NCBI RefSeq assembly: GCF_009184895.1
Contig: NZ_WESE01000004.1
Coordinates: forward strand, 434,001 to 498,000
Source of the DNA: Nostocoides sp. F2B08
GTDB taxonomy: Bacteria > Actinomycetota > Actinomycetes > Actinomycetales > Dermatophilaceae
DNA: 64,000 bases
Reading direction: 5' to 3'
Positions 16,671-24,119 of this stretch are shown here, piece after piece. Position 1 is the first letter of the stretch, and the number at the start of each line of letters is the position of its first letter. Under the pieces are notes generated by a model. That model saw nothing but the letters and a program-made list of their open reading frames with translations. It was not told where the DNA came from and did not search any database. Position numbers and translations under genes: made by a program.

Positions 16671-17381
16671 GTGAGCACACACCCATCGCCGAACGAGTGG
16701 GTGGGCATCGGCAACCGCATTCGCGTAGCCCGCACTGACGCCCGCATGAGCGTGCGGGAGCTCGCTCGCCGCATCGACGTCTCGCCCAGCCACGTGTCGC
16801 AGGTGGAGCTCGGGCGCGCGTCGTTCAGTGTCCGCGCGCTCTACAACGTGGTCAGCGTGCTGGGCATCAGTATGGACAGTCTCTTCGACGAGACCGACAG
16901 CCGTCGAGAACTGCCCGACAGCGGTCCTCCCGCCTCGGCCGACGTCGTATGGAGTCCGTTGGACGACGCGCTCGTGGTGCTGCGGGCGGAGGCACGTCCC
17001 GCGATCCCACTCCCCGGGGGGACCCGCTGGGAGCGGCTGACGCCGAAGCCCGAGGTGGGTGCGGAGTTCCTCGAGGTCGTCTACCCCCCCGCCCTGGACG
17101 CCTCCGGGCCTCCGCAGGACTTCATCCAGCACTCCAGCCGCGAATACGGACTGGTCACGCAAGGGTCACTGACGGTGCAGGTCGGCTTCGACCAGGCCGT
17201 GCTCCGGCCGGGAGACTCGATCGCATTCGACTCACGCATCCCGCATCGCTTCTGGAACGCGACCGCAGAGGAGGTCAGGGCGGTCTGGTTCATCTGGGAT
17301 CGCGAGACCTCGGACGGCGCGCTGAGCCGTCCGTATGCGCACGCGGGCAAGGAGACAACCTCGCCCACAACCGATCACTGA
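16671..17381 (+). CDS. XRE-family regulator with C-terminal cupin domain
   Basis: A 236-residue protein. Residues 10-70 are an XRE helix-turn-helix (ELARRIDVSPSHVSQVELGRAS), and residues 120-220 are a cupin barrel (GLVTQGSLTVQVG, VLRPGDSIAFDSRIPHRFWN). In this family the cupin senses the pathway metabolite. Start GTG 16671 has GGGGGAGG five bases upstream; the long in-frame extension before it is not coding-like. It is divergent from the ABC importer operon, which it most likely controls. A 10-bp-arm hairpin follows the gene. Confidence 0.9.
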   Translation: MSTHPSPNEWVGIGNRIRVARTDARMSVRELARRIDVSPSHVSQVELGRASFSVRALYNVVSVLGISMDSLFDETDSRRELPDSGPPASADVVWSPLDDALVVLRAEARPAIPLPGGTRWERLTPKPEVGAEFLEVVYPPALDASGPPQDFIQHSSREYGLVTQGSLTVQVGFDQAVLRPGDSIAFDSRIPHRFWNATAEEVRAVWFIWDRETSDGALSRPYAHAGKETTSPTTDH

Positions 17382-17424
17382 CCCAGTCTCGCCTCCCGTC
17401 GGACCCGGCCGCGTCGGTGAGCAC

Positions 17425-17453
17425 CGCATACAGAGTGGGGTTGTCTGTATGCG
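17425..17453. repeat. Hairpin with perfect 10-base arms (CGCATACAGA...TCTGTATGCG)
   Basis: It lies 43 bases after the XRE-cupin stop and 125 bases before the ABC-2 ATPase start, with a nine-base loop. There is no T-run, so a classical intrinsic terminator is not proven. The bases just before it (GTGAGCACCGCATAC) recur after other palindromes in the window, for example near 43985. Confidence 0.5.
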
Positions 17454-17578
17454 CGGGCCGGGCCAGTCACGCAACACCACCACCCGCGCTGTGAACCCTG
17501 CCACCCAGCCCGCGATCCACGCCCGCCGGTGCCAAGATGGAAGCGAGGCCGCGTGGCCGCGGCCGGAAAGGGCGCGCG

Positions 17579-18433
17579 ATGGCCGCGATCGAGGTCGAGG
17601 ACCTGCGGTACTCCTACGGGGACGTGGAGGCGGTCAAGGGCATCTCGTTCGAGGTCGCCCCGGGCGAGGTCCTCGGGTTCCTCGGGCCGAACGGGGCCGG
17701 GAAGTCCACCACCATCAAGATGCTCACCGGGCAGCTGCGGCCCAAGGGCGGTCGCGCCACGGTCCTCGGCTTCGACGTCACCGCCGACGACCCGCAGATG
17801 CAGGCCCGGATCGGTGTCTGCTTCGAGGAGAAGAACCTCTACCTCAACATGACCGGCAAGGAGAACCTCGAGTTCTTCGCCAGCCTCTACGGCATCAAGG
17901 ACCCGGACGCCCTCGGCGTTCTACGCCGGGTGGGCCTCGCCGACCGCGCGAAGGACCGGGTCGGGCAGTACTCGAAGGGCATGCGCCAGCGGATGATGAT
18001 CTCGAGGGCCTTCATCAACACCCCCGACGTGCTGTTCCTCGACGAGCCCACGGACGGCCTCGACCCCGTCACCTCCGCGGCGATCCGCACCACCATCCGC
18101 GAGGAGGCCGACCGCGGGGCGGCCGTCCTGCTCACCACCCACGACATGTTCGAGGCCGACCAGCTCTCGGACCGCGTCGCGTTCATCAACGACGGGGAGA
18201 TCGCGGCCCTCGACACCGCCGAGAACCTCAAGCTGCGCTACGGCACACGCTCGGTCAAGCTGCGCCTCCGGGACGGCGACGGGGTGCGCGAGGAGGTCCT
18301 CCCCCTCGACCACGCCTCCTCCGCCCGCCTCGCCGACCTCGCCGGCTCCCCCGACCTGCTCACCATCCACACCGAGGAGGCCTCGCTCGAGACGGTGTTC
18401 ATCCAGCTCACCGGGAGGGGGTTGGCGGGATGA
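17579..18433 (+). CDS. ABC-2 exporter ATPase
   Basis: A 284-residue single ABC domain. Walker A is GPNGAGKSTT, the signature is YSKGMRQRMMISRAF, Walker B is VLFLDEPTDGLD and the switch is LTTHDMFEADQL. A C-terminal stretch of about 70 residues is typical of drug/Na+ exporter ATPases (NatA/CcmA-like). Start ATG 17579 follows AAAGGG; the 14 in-frame codons upstream are Arg/Gly-rich filler. Its stop overlaps the next start (ATGA). It drives export through the two permeases that follow; the substrate is unknown. Confidence 0.92.
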   Translation: MAAIEVEDLRYSYGDVEAVKGISFEVAPGEVLGFLGPNGAGKSTTIKMLTGQLRPKGGRATVLGFDVTADDPQMQARIGVCFEEKNLYLNMTGKENLEFFASLYGIKDPDALGVLRRVGLADRAKDRVGQYSKGMRQRMMISRAFINTPDVLFLDEPTDGLDPVTSAAIRTTIREEADRGAAVLLTTHDMFEADQLSDRVAFINDGEIAALDTAENLKLRYGTRSVKLRLRDGDGVREEVLPLDHASSARLADLAGSPDLLTIHTEEASLETVFIQLTGRGLAG

Positions 18434-19671
18434 GCCGCCGGGTCAGCCGACCCACGATCATCGGTGCGCTCCTGCGCAAGGAGCTCACCGCATACTCCCG
18501 GGATCTGGTCTATCTCGGGCTCACCATCGCGCTGCTCATCCTCGTGCCCCTGCTGTTCCGCTTCCTGCCGGACTCGGTCGACGAGACGATCACGCTCGCC
18601 GTGTCCCCCTCGTTGGAGACGCTCGTCGCGGACGCCCGTACGGAGCTCGAGGCCGGCGGCGCGACCCCCGAGCAACTGGCGGCATTGGACGAGCTGGACC
18701 TGTCCTCCGGGGAGGGCCTCGCTCTCATCGAGATCGGCGACGCCGACCAGCTCGCCGGTGTCGTCGAGGGCAGCCTGGAGGTGTGGCGCACGAGCGAGGG
18801 TGAGGTGATCATCCGGGATCCCGAGGGCGAGCCGGAGCCGCCGGACGCCGAGCTGGTGAGCGCCGGCATCGGGATCGCCTTCCCCGAGGGCTTCATCACC
18901 GACGTGATGGCGGGGGAGCCGGGCGTCGCCGTGACGGTCTACACCGACGCCGGCGTGCCGGCGGAGGTGCGGGGCGCGATGACGAGCTTCGTCCGCGAAC
19001 TGGCGAACCAGTTCGCGGGGCGCGAGCTGCCGGTCGGGCTGCCCGCAGAGGACGAGATCGTCCTGGGCGAGGACCGAGCCGGTGACCAGGTCACGCTGCG
19101 CGAGCGTATGCGCCCACTGCTGCTCTTCATGATCCTGCTCATGGAGACCTTCTCGTTGGCCTCGCTGGTGTCGACGGAGGTGCTCCAGCGCACGGTGACG
19201 GCGGTGCTCGTGACACCTGCCCGGGTCGTCGACTTCCTCGTGGCGAAGGCGACGTTCGGCACCGTGCTCTCGCTCGGCCAGGCGCTCGTCGTGCTAGCGC
19301 TCATCGGGGGCGTGACGGCCCAGAACTGGTCCCTCCTGCTGGCGACCCTCCTCGTGGGGGCGTTGATGTTCACCGGGGTGGCCATGTTCGTCGGGTCGGC
19401 GGGCAAGGACTTCATGACCCAGCTGTTCCTCGCCATGCTCGTCACGGTCCCCCTCCTCATCCCCGCCTTCGCGGTCCTGCTGCCGGGCTCGGCCGCGCCG
19501 TGGGTGCAGGCCATCCCGACCTATCCGGTCATCGACGTCCTCGTCGGTGCGACCGTCTATGGCGCGACCTGGTCCGAGTCGGCTGGATCCCTGGCCGTGG
19601 CGACGGCCTGGCTCGTCGTCCTGTTCGGCCTCGGCTGGGTCACCCTCAAGCGGAAGGTCGAGTCGCTGTGA
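18430..19671 (+). CDS. ABC-2 permease with large extracellular loop (NatB-like)
   Basis: A 413-residue permease. The N-terminal cytoplasmic segment LLRKELTAYSRDLVYLG leads to a first helix, then an acidic extracytoplasmic region of about 200 residues (roughly 60-260) and five or six C-terminal helices. The helix-linking segment LVSTEVLQRTVTAVLVTPA is the ABC-2/DUF3533 signature. It is coupled to the ATPase by ATGA and to the next permease by GTGA. The big acidic loop resembles Na+ or antibiotic exporters of the NatB group. Confidence 0.88.
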   Translation: MSRRVSRPTIIGALLRKELTAYSRDLVYLGLTIALLILVPLLFRFLPDSVDETITLAVSPSLETLVADARTELEAGGATPEQLAALDELDLSSGEGLALIEIGDADQLAGVVEGSLEVWRTSEGEVIIRDPEGEPEPPDAELVSAGIGIAFPEGFITDVMAGEPGVAVTVYTDAGVPAEVRGAMTSFVRELANQFAGRELPVGLPAEDEIVLGEDRAGDQVTLRERMRPLLLFMILLMETFSLASLVSTEVLQRTVTAVLVTPARVVDFLVAKATFGTVLSLGQALVVLALIGGVTAQNWSLLLATLLVGALMFTGVAMFVGSAGKDFMTQLFLAMLVTVPLLIPAFAVLLPGSAAPWVQAIPTYPVIDVLVGATVYGATWSESAGSLAVATAWLVVLFGLGWVTLKRKVESL

Positions 19672-20732
19672 ACCTCAGACTCGTGGGCAGGATGCTGCGC
19701 AAGGACCTGGCGCTCGGGCCCCGCTCCCCGATCTTCCTCTGGGCGTTGGTCATGCCCTTCGCGCTGACCCTGATCCTGCAGGTGGCGTTCGGCTCCCTCT
19801 TCGACCCAGAGCCGCGGCTCGGGATCGTCGACCGGGGCGACTCCCAGATCACCGCGGAGCTCACCGCGATGGAGGGCTTAAGCGTCATGGTCCTCGACGA
19901 CCCGGAGGTGCTCCGCTCGCAGGTGGAGGCGAACGACCTCGACGCCGGCCTCGTCCTTCAGGCGGGGTTCGACGAGGCCGTGCGCGCTGGAGACCAGCCC
20001 GACCTCGAGTTCTGGATCGGGGGTGAGAGCCTGGCTGCGAACCGGATCATCCTCTCGGTCACGACGATCGACCTGGTCCGAGCGCTGGAGGGCGACGATC
20101 CGCCGGTGGCGGTCGAGGTCGTCAGCTTCGGGGAGGAGGGCCTGCCGATCGCCATCCGCCTCATTCCCGTGATCGTCTTCTTCGCACTCGTCATGGCCGG
20201 TGTCTTCCTGCCGGGCTCGAGCCTGGTGGAGGAGAAGGAACACGGCACGCTGTCGGCGCTCCTCGTCACCCCGGTCCGCGCGAACGAGGTCCTGGTCGCG
20301 AAGTGGCTCCTCGGCCTGCTGCTCGCCGGAGTGATGGCGGTCGTGACCCTCGCCCTCAACCGTGCCGTCGCCGGCAACTGGCTCGCGGTGCTGGTGGTCG
20401 TCCTCGTGGCCGCCGCCCTGGCCTCGGTGTTCGGGCTCCTCGTCGGCGTTGCCGCGAAGGACTCGGCGGTGATGTTCGCGATCGTCAAGGGCATGGGGTG
20501 GTTTCTGTTCGCCCCCGCGCTGTTCTACATCTTCCCCGACTGGCCGCAGTGGATCGCGATGCTGTTCCCGCTGTATTGGATCGTCGAGCCGATCTGGCAG
20601 GTCGCGGTGATGGGCGAGGCGCTGTCCTCCGTGGGGCTGGAGCTGGGGGTCGCTGTGGTCATCACCGCCGGACTCGGTGTCCTCGCCGCCAGGCTGGCCC
20701 GGCGGATGCAGGCTCAGCTGGCTGGGGCGTAG
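19668..20732 (+). CDS. ABC-2 permease, second subunit
   Basis: A 354-residue permease starting at GTG 19668, which overlaps the preceding stop (GTGA). It has one N-terminal helix, a periplasmic loop of about 120 residues with a short ABC-2 signature (SSLVEEKEHGTLSALLVTP), and five further helices with a conserved KGMGWFLFAPALFYIFP. It pairs with the 18430-19671 product. No regulator is adjacent; the three-gene unit ends here. Confidence 0.88.
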   Translation: MNLRLVGRMLRKDLALGPRSPIFLWALVMPFALTLILQVAFGSLFDPEPRLGIVDRGDSQITAELTAMEGLSVMVLDDPEVLRSQVEANDLDAGLVLQAGFDEAVRAGDQPDLEFWIGGESLAANRIILSVTTIDLVRALEGDDPPVAVEVVSFGEEGLPIAIRLIPVIVFFALVMAGVFLPGSSLVEEKEHGTLSALLVTPVRANEVLVAKWLLGLLLAGVMAVVTLALNRAVAGNWLAVLVVVLVAAALASVFGLLVGVAAKDSAVMFAIVKGMGWFLFAPALFYIFPDWPQWIAMLFPLYWIVEPIWQVAVMGEALSSVGLELGVAVVITAGLGVLAARLARRMQAQLAGA

Positions 20733-21074
20733 AAGCCGGCGTCACCACAGTGGGGGTCGCTCTCACACGACGGGGGTATGCGCTGGGCACCGGCCCGTGG
20801 ATCGGTCACTTCCAGGGGGCACGGGTCATGTCAACGAACGGGTCGCCGCCTGCATAGCCCCGATCACCATCGACGGCAACCCCATCCGCAGCACGCCTGC
20901 ATCGACTGCCCCGAGATCGACGCCCACATCATCGACTGAGAGAAGTTCCTCCCCCGCTTCGGCCAGTTCCGCGCGCAGGAGCAGGAGAGCCGCGTGAGGA
21001 ACGGGCTGGCCTGGGCTGGTTCTCGCGAGGCTCACTGCTCTGCGTTGCCGACGGTGTTGCGGCATGCTTCTGCC
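20733..21074. other. Intergenic region with a degenerate integrase-like remnant
   Basis: About 340 bases between the exporter and the defence island. From about 20827 to 20997 the plus strand reads as broken coding sequence: a stretch ending TIDGNPIR, then after a one-base shift HACIDCPEIDAHIID, then an in-frame stop, then EKFLPRFGQFRAQEQES. The Cys-x2-Cys pattern with these neighbours recalls the N-terminal part of tyrosine-integrase-like proteins of mobile elements, but the match is by eye and weak. No other feature is visible. Confidence 0.3.
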
Positions 21075-21839
21075 ATGGGGGTGGCGGGAGCATCGAGTCG
21101 AGACAAGTACAAAGAACTGTCGCGCCGATGGCACCGGATCAACCGGCGCTTGTTCATCGTCATTGGGGCGATTTGCGGAGCCATCATCGTCGCCTCCCTC
21201 GTGGTCGCGGAGCTGTGGCCTGACCAGGGCTGGATGGCAGGCTTCTTCGGTGGCGCAGCCGCTGCCTTCTTCATGGCCGCGTGGCTCAGCCCGCCTGGGT
21301 GGATAGAGAACTGGCAATCCGGAGCGTGGGGCGAGGAGGCCACCGCCAAGGCACTGCGACCACTCGAGGGTGAGGGCTGGGTCGTCCTCCACGACTTGCC
21401 TGCTGAGCGTGGCAACGTAGACCACATCGTCATCGGACCACCAGGGGTCTTCCTCTTGGATTCGAAGCGCCTGTCAGGCACGGTCCGAATCGATGGGGAC
21501 GGCTTGGCTAACGTGGATCGTGCCGACGACAACTCGCTGAGCTACCGGCATCCTGGGGACAGGCACCTCCTCTCCTTGGCACGCGAAACTCACTCCCGCG
21601 TACTGGCTAGCAGCCGAATCCGCCTCTGGGTGGCACCAGTCATGGTGATCTGGGCTGACTTCCCGCAACGTGTCGTCGACGAGAACCGATGCGTCTACGT
21701 CCATGGGGACGAGCTCGTGTCCTGGCTTCGGGGAAGGGAACAGAAGATCGCTCCGAGCCGAATGCAGACCATCGTTGAAGCGGTGACGGCGGCGTGGACG
21801 AGCGACATAAGCACCACTCAGCAAGGTCAAGATAGATGA
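21075..21839 (+). CDS. NERD-domain membrane protein
   Basis: A 254-residue protein. A basic N-terminus is followed by two helices (residues about 25-75), then a NERD (nuclease-related) domain near 85-180: GAWGEEATAKALRPL, DHIVIGPPGVFLLDSKRLSG. The Asp and the D-x-K of this motif match the PD-(D/E)XK-like core. NERD proteins are often anchored in the membrane and found in defence or DNA-processing settings; function unproven. Start ATG 21075 was preferred over an ATG 27 codons earlier because the extra part has no support. It overlaps the next gene's start by four bases. Confidence 0.75.
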   Translation: MGVAGASSRDKYKELSRRWHRINRRLFIVIGAICGAIIVASLVVAELWPDQGWMAGFFGGAAAAFFMAAWLSPPGWIENWQSGAWGEEATAKALRPLEGEGWVVLHDLPAERGNVDHIVIGPPGVFLLDSKRLSGTVRIDGDGLANVDRADDNSLSYRHPGDRHLLSLARETHSRVLASSRIRLWVAPVMVIWADFPQRVVDENRCVYVHGDELVSWLRGREQKIAPSRMQTIVEAVTAAWTSDISTTQQGQDR

Positions 21840-22786
21840 GCGATCCGCATGCTGGGGGCGGCGACCCCAACATCAGCTTTGGAGAGGTCGGCGTCATTGA
21901 GCGTCTGATGAACCTGCGTCAGCATCAGCAGAACGGCAAGCGCTCGCCTCACAAGCCTCTCCTTGCCCTGCTCGCCCTCGCCCGGATCGAGGCCGTCGGA
22001 TCGAGCGCCATTCCCTGGGTAGAGGCTCGCGAGCAGCTAGGGAATCTCCTGGTCGAGTTCGGGCCCACATCCACCGCGAGCGCGGCGCAGTCGGCGGCGT
22101 ACCCCTTCACTCGGTTGCGCTCTGACGCCCTGTGGGTTTTGGACGAGGACGTTCCCATGGATCGCATCGGTCCGCTGGAACGCCATCACGTCACCGGCCG
22201 CTTCGTGGCGTCGGTCGAGCATGCGATGAAAGACCGCCAAGCCCTGTTTGCCACGGCGCGCGCGCTCGTGGAAGCAGAATTCCCGCCTTCGATCGCCAGC
22301 GATATCCTCGCCGCGGTCGGGTTCGACCCAGATGAGATCTTGGGCCGCCCGGGCGCCGCGGCCAGCGCGGGCACCGATTCGACTCAGGTGCGTCGGCGTT
22401 CGGCGAACTGGCGTGGTCGGATCCTGGCGGCATGGGACCGTCAGTGCGCCTTCTGTGGCTTCGACGGACAGTTGGGCTTTGGGTCAGTGGGTCTGGAAGC
22501 GGCGCACGTGCGGTGGTTCACCTACGACGGGCCCGACTCCCTCGACAACGGCGTGGCGCTGTGCGCTCTCCATCACAAGCTGTTCGATCGGGGTGCCCTC
22601 GGCCTGACCGAGGACTACCACATCGTGGTCTCGAATCAGTTCACCGCGAGGACCGAAGCAGGCCAACGAGTCTACGAGTTAGCCGACCGCCCACTTCGAC
22701 CGAGGCCAGGAACGAAGCTCCCCTCGGCGGAGCATGTTCTCTGGCACACGACTCAGGTCTTCAAGGAGCGCGTGGGGGCCGAGTAG
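21836..22786 (+). CDS. HNH endonuclease of the phosphorothioated-DNA-binding (ScoMcrA-like) type
   Basis: A 316-residue predicted type IV restriction enzyme. The N-terminal half (IERLMNLRQHQQNGKRSPHKPLLALLAL, YPFTRLRSDALWVL) matches the sulfur-recognising domain of phosphorothioate-binding McrA proteins. The C-terminal half is an HNH nuclease with two Cys (CAFCGFDGQ), GLEAAHVRWF and NGVALCALHHKLFD. Family members cut DNA whose backbone carries Dnd-type phosphorothioates. No dnd genes are visible in the window, so it would act on foreign modified DNA. It overlaps the NERD gene by ATGA, so the two probably work together. Confidence 0.85.
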   Translation: MSDPHAGGGDPNISFGEVGVIERLMNLRQHQQNGKRSPHKPLLALLALARIEAVGSSAIPWVEAREQLGNLLVEFGPTSTASAAQSAAYPFTRLRSDALWVLDEDVPMDRIGPLERHHVTGRFVASVEHAMKDRQALFATARALVEAEFPPSIASDILAAVGFDPDEILGRPGAAASAGTDSTQVRRRSANWRGRILAAWDRQCAFCGFDGQLGFGSVGLEAAHVRWFTYDGPDSLDNGVALCALHHKLFDRGALGLTEDYHIVVSNQFTARTEAGQRVYELADRPLRPRPGTKLPSAEHVLWHTTQVFKERVGAE

Positions 22787-22863
22787 GGACCGCGCCAGAT
22801 CGATCTTTGGGTCGGCGCAACTGGCGATATCCGGCGAGAGGGGTCGCTCATCGCGGGATGTAG

Positions 22864-23850
22864 CTAGGCGCGTCCTCCACCGCTGCCGACAGAGTCGAGC
22901 CAGCGGCGGGTCACTTCGTGTGACTTGGCGACATAGAGAACGATCTCAGCCCGAAGCGGTGAACCCTTGAGAACGGCGCGGCACAGGGGCACTTTGTCAC
23001 GCTCTGCCACGTACTGCACGATGTCCGTCAGCTTCTCTGACATGGCCTTCGTCAACACGCCGACTCGGTGCCCGTCAAGGCGCACCTCGACGCATTGATA
23101 CGGCTGGGACCGTTCTGTCTTCTGCTCTTGCACGACGTGGAGCGTGACCGCCAGGTAGCGCTCGCCTTCCGACACGTAGCGACCGAGCACGTCCATGTGC
23201 TGCTCCTCGCCGCTCACTTGGATCGCTCCGCCGTGAGGGAGCACCTCATAGGGCTGTTCCGGGAACTCGTTGAACGATTGCACCCCGTGCGCCGGCGGAA
23301 GCTTCAGGGTTACGCTTGCCGCTCGTTCCGTATCGCTGGTCGGTGCTACCCACACGCGGGCCTCGACCCTCAGACACTCGCCTCGATCGGCCAAGTCCTG
23401 CAGCGATGGCGAGTAAACGGCCGCGTCATCACGAGGCAGGTATCCGACGAGGCGTCCTTGAACAAGCACGGCTACAGCGTTTGGGTCGAACGGATTGTCG
23501 GGCTCGGCGATCACCGTGGCTGAAAGGTCACGCATCTCCGCGCCAAAGTCGCCCGCCCGCGCGTCGTTCTCGAGCAGCAAGGCCCGAAACGCCTCTGGGT
23601 ACTGATTCTCACCGACCACGCGTTGATGCTCGGTGGCCTTCGCCCATGGCCGAACCGGCCTCAACTCTGAAGCTGCCAGTTCGGACGGCGCTTCTGCTTG
23701 GCGCTGAACGTCCTCGACGATGGGGTGGTAATGATCAGTCCACTGAACACCATCCCACCAACGGACATACCCCGGACGGTCCGCGGCCGGATGCCACCCC
23801 GCCGGAGGCTGCTCGACCTTCTCGACGGATCTGCGACTAAACAGCCCCAT
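22864..23850 (-). CDS. DUF2510-HIRAN domain protein
   Basis: A 328-residue protein. Residues 18-45 are a DUF2510 module (PAGWHPAADRPGYVRWWDG), an actinobacterial short domain often near membranes. Residues about 75-170 resemble a HIRAN domain (VVGENQYPEAFRALL, EPDNPFDPNAVAVLVQG, VGYLPRDDA), which in other proteins binds DNA 3' ends or damaged DNA. A second, weaker copy seems present near 250-320 (VEVRLDGHRVGVLTKAMSEK). Start ATG 23850 has AAGGGGA upstream. It is convergent with the HNH gene. Role unknown; the neighbourhood suggests DNA surveillance. Confidence 0.75.
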   Translation of the reverse strand: MGLFSRRSVEKVEQPPAGWHPAADRPGYVRWWDGVQWTDHYHPIVEDVQRQAEAPSELAASELRPVRPWAKATEHQRVVGENQYPEAFRALLLENDARAGDFGAEMRDLSATVIAEPDNPFDPNAVAVLVQGRLVGYLPRDDAAVYSPSLQDLADRGECLRVEARVWVAPTSDTERAASVTLKLPPAHGVQSFNEFPEQPYEVLPHGGAIQVSGEEQHMDVLGRYVSEGERYLAVTLHVVQEQKTERSQPYQCVEVRLDGHRVGVLTKAMSEKLTDIVQYVAERDKVPLCRAVLKGSPLRAEIVLYVAKSHEVTRRWLDSVGSGGGRA

Positions 23851-24119
23851 GAGTCCCCTTCCTCAACGTACCTGCGTCCCATGCACTGTAACCAGGCGAC
23901 GGGCAATCGCTTCAACGAGGCCGGCGGTTCTTTGCAGGCTACGGGGGCCGGTGCCGGGAAGGCGACGAATGAACGGCCACTCTGACGGTGGGACGTAAGC
24001 CAGCCGCGAATGAGTCAGTGCGGACTCATAGAGGAGCGATAGCCGGCGGAGTGTCGCAGCAGTCTGATCAGTACGAACAGTCTCCGTCTGCGAGAAGGAG
24101 GCTGGCATCTCCCTCGTTA

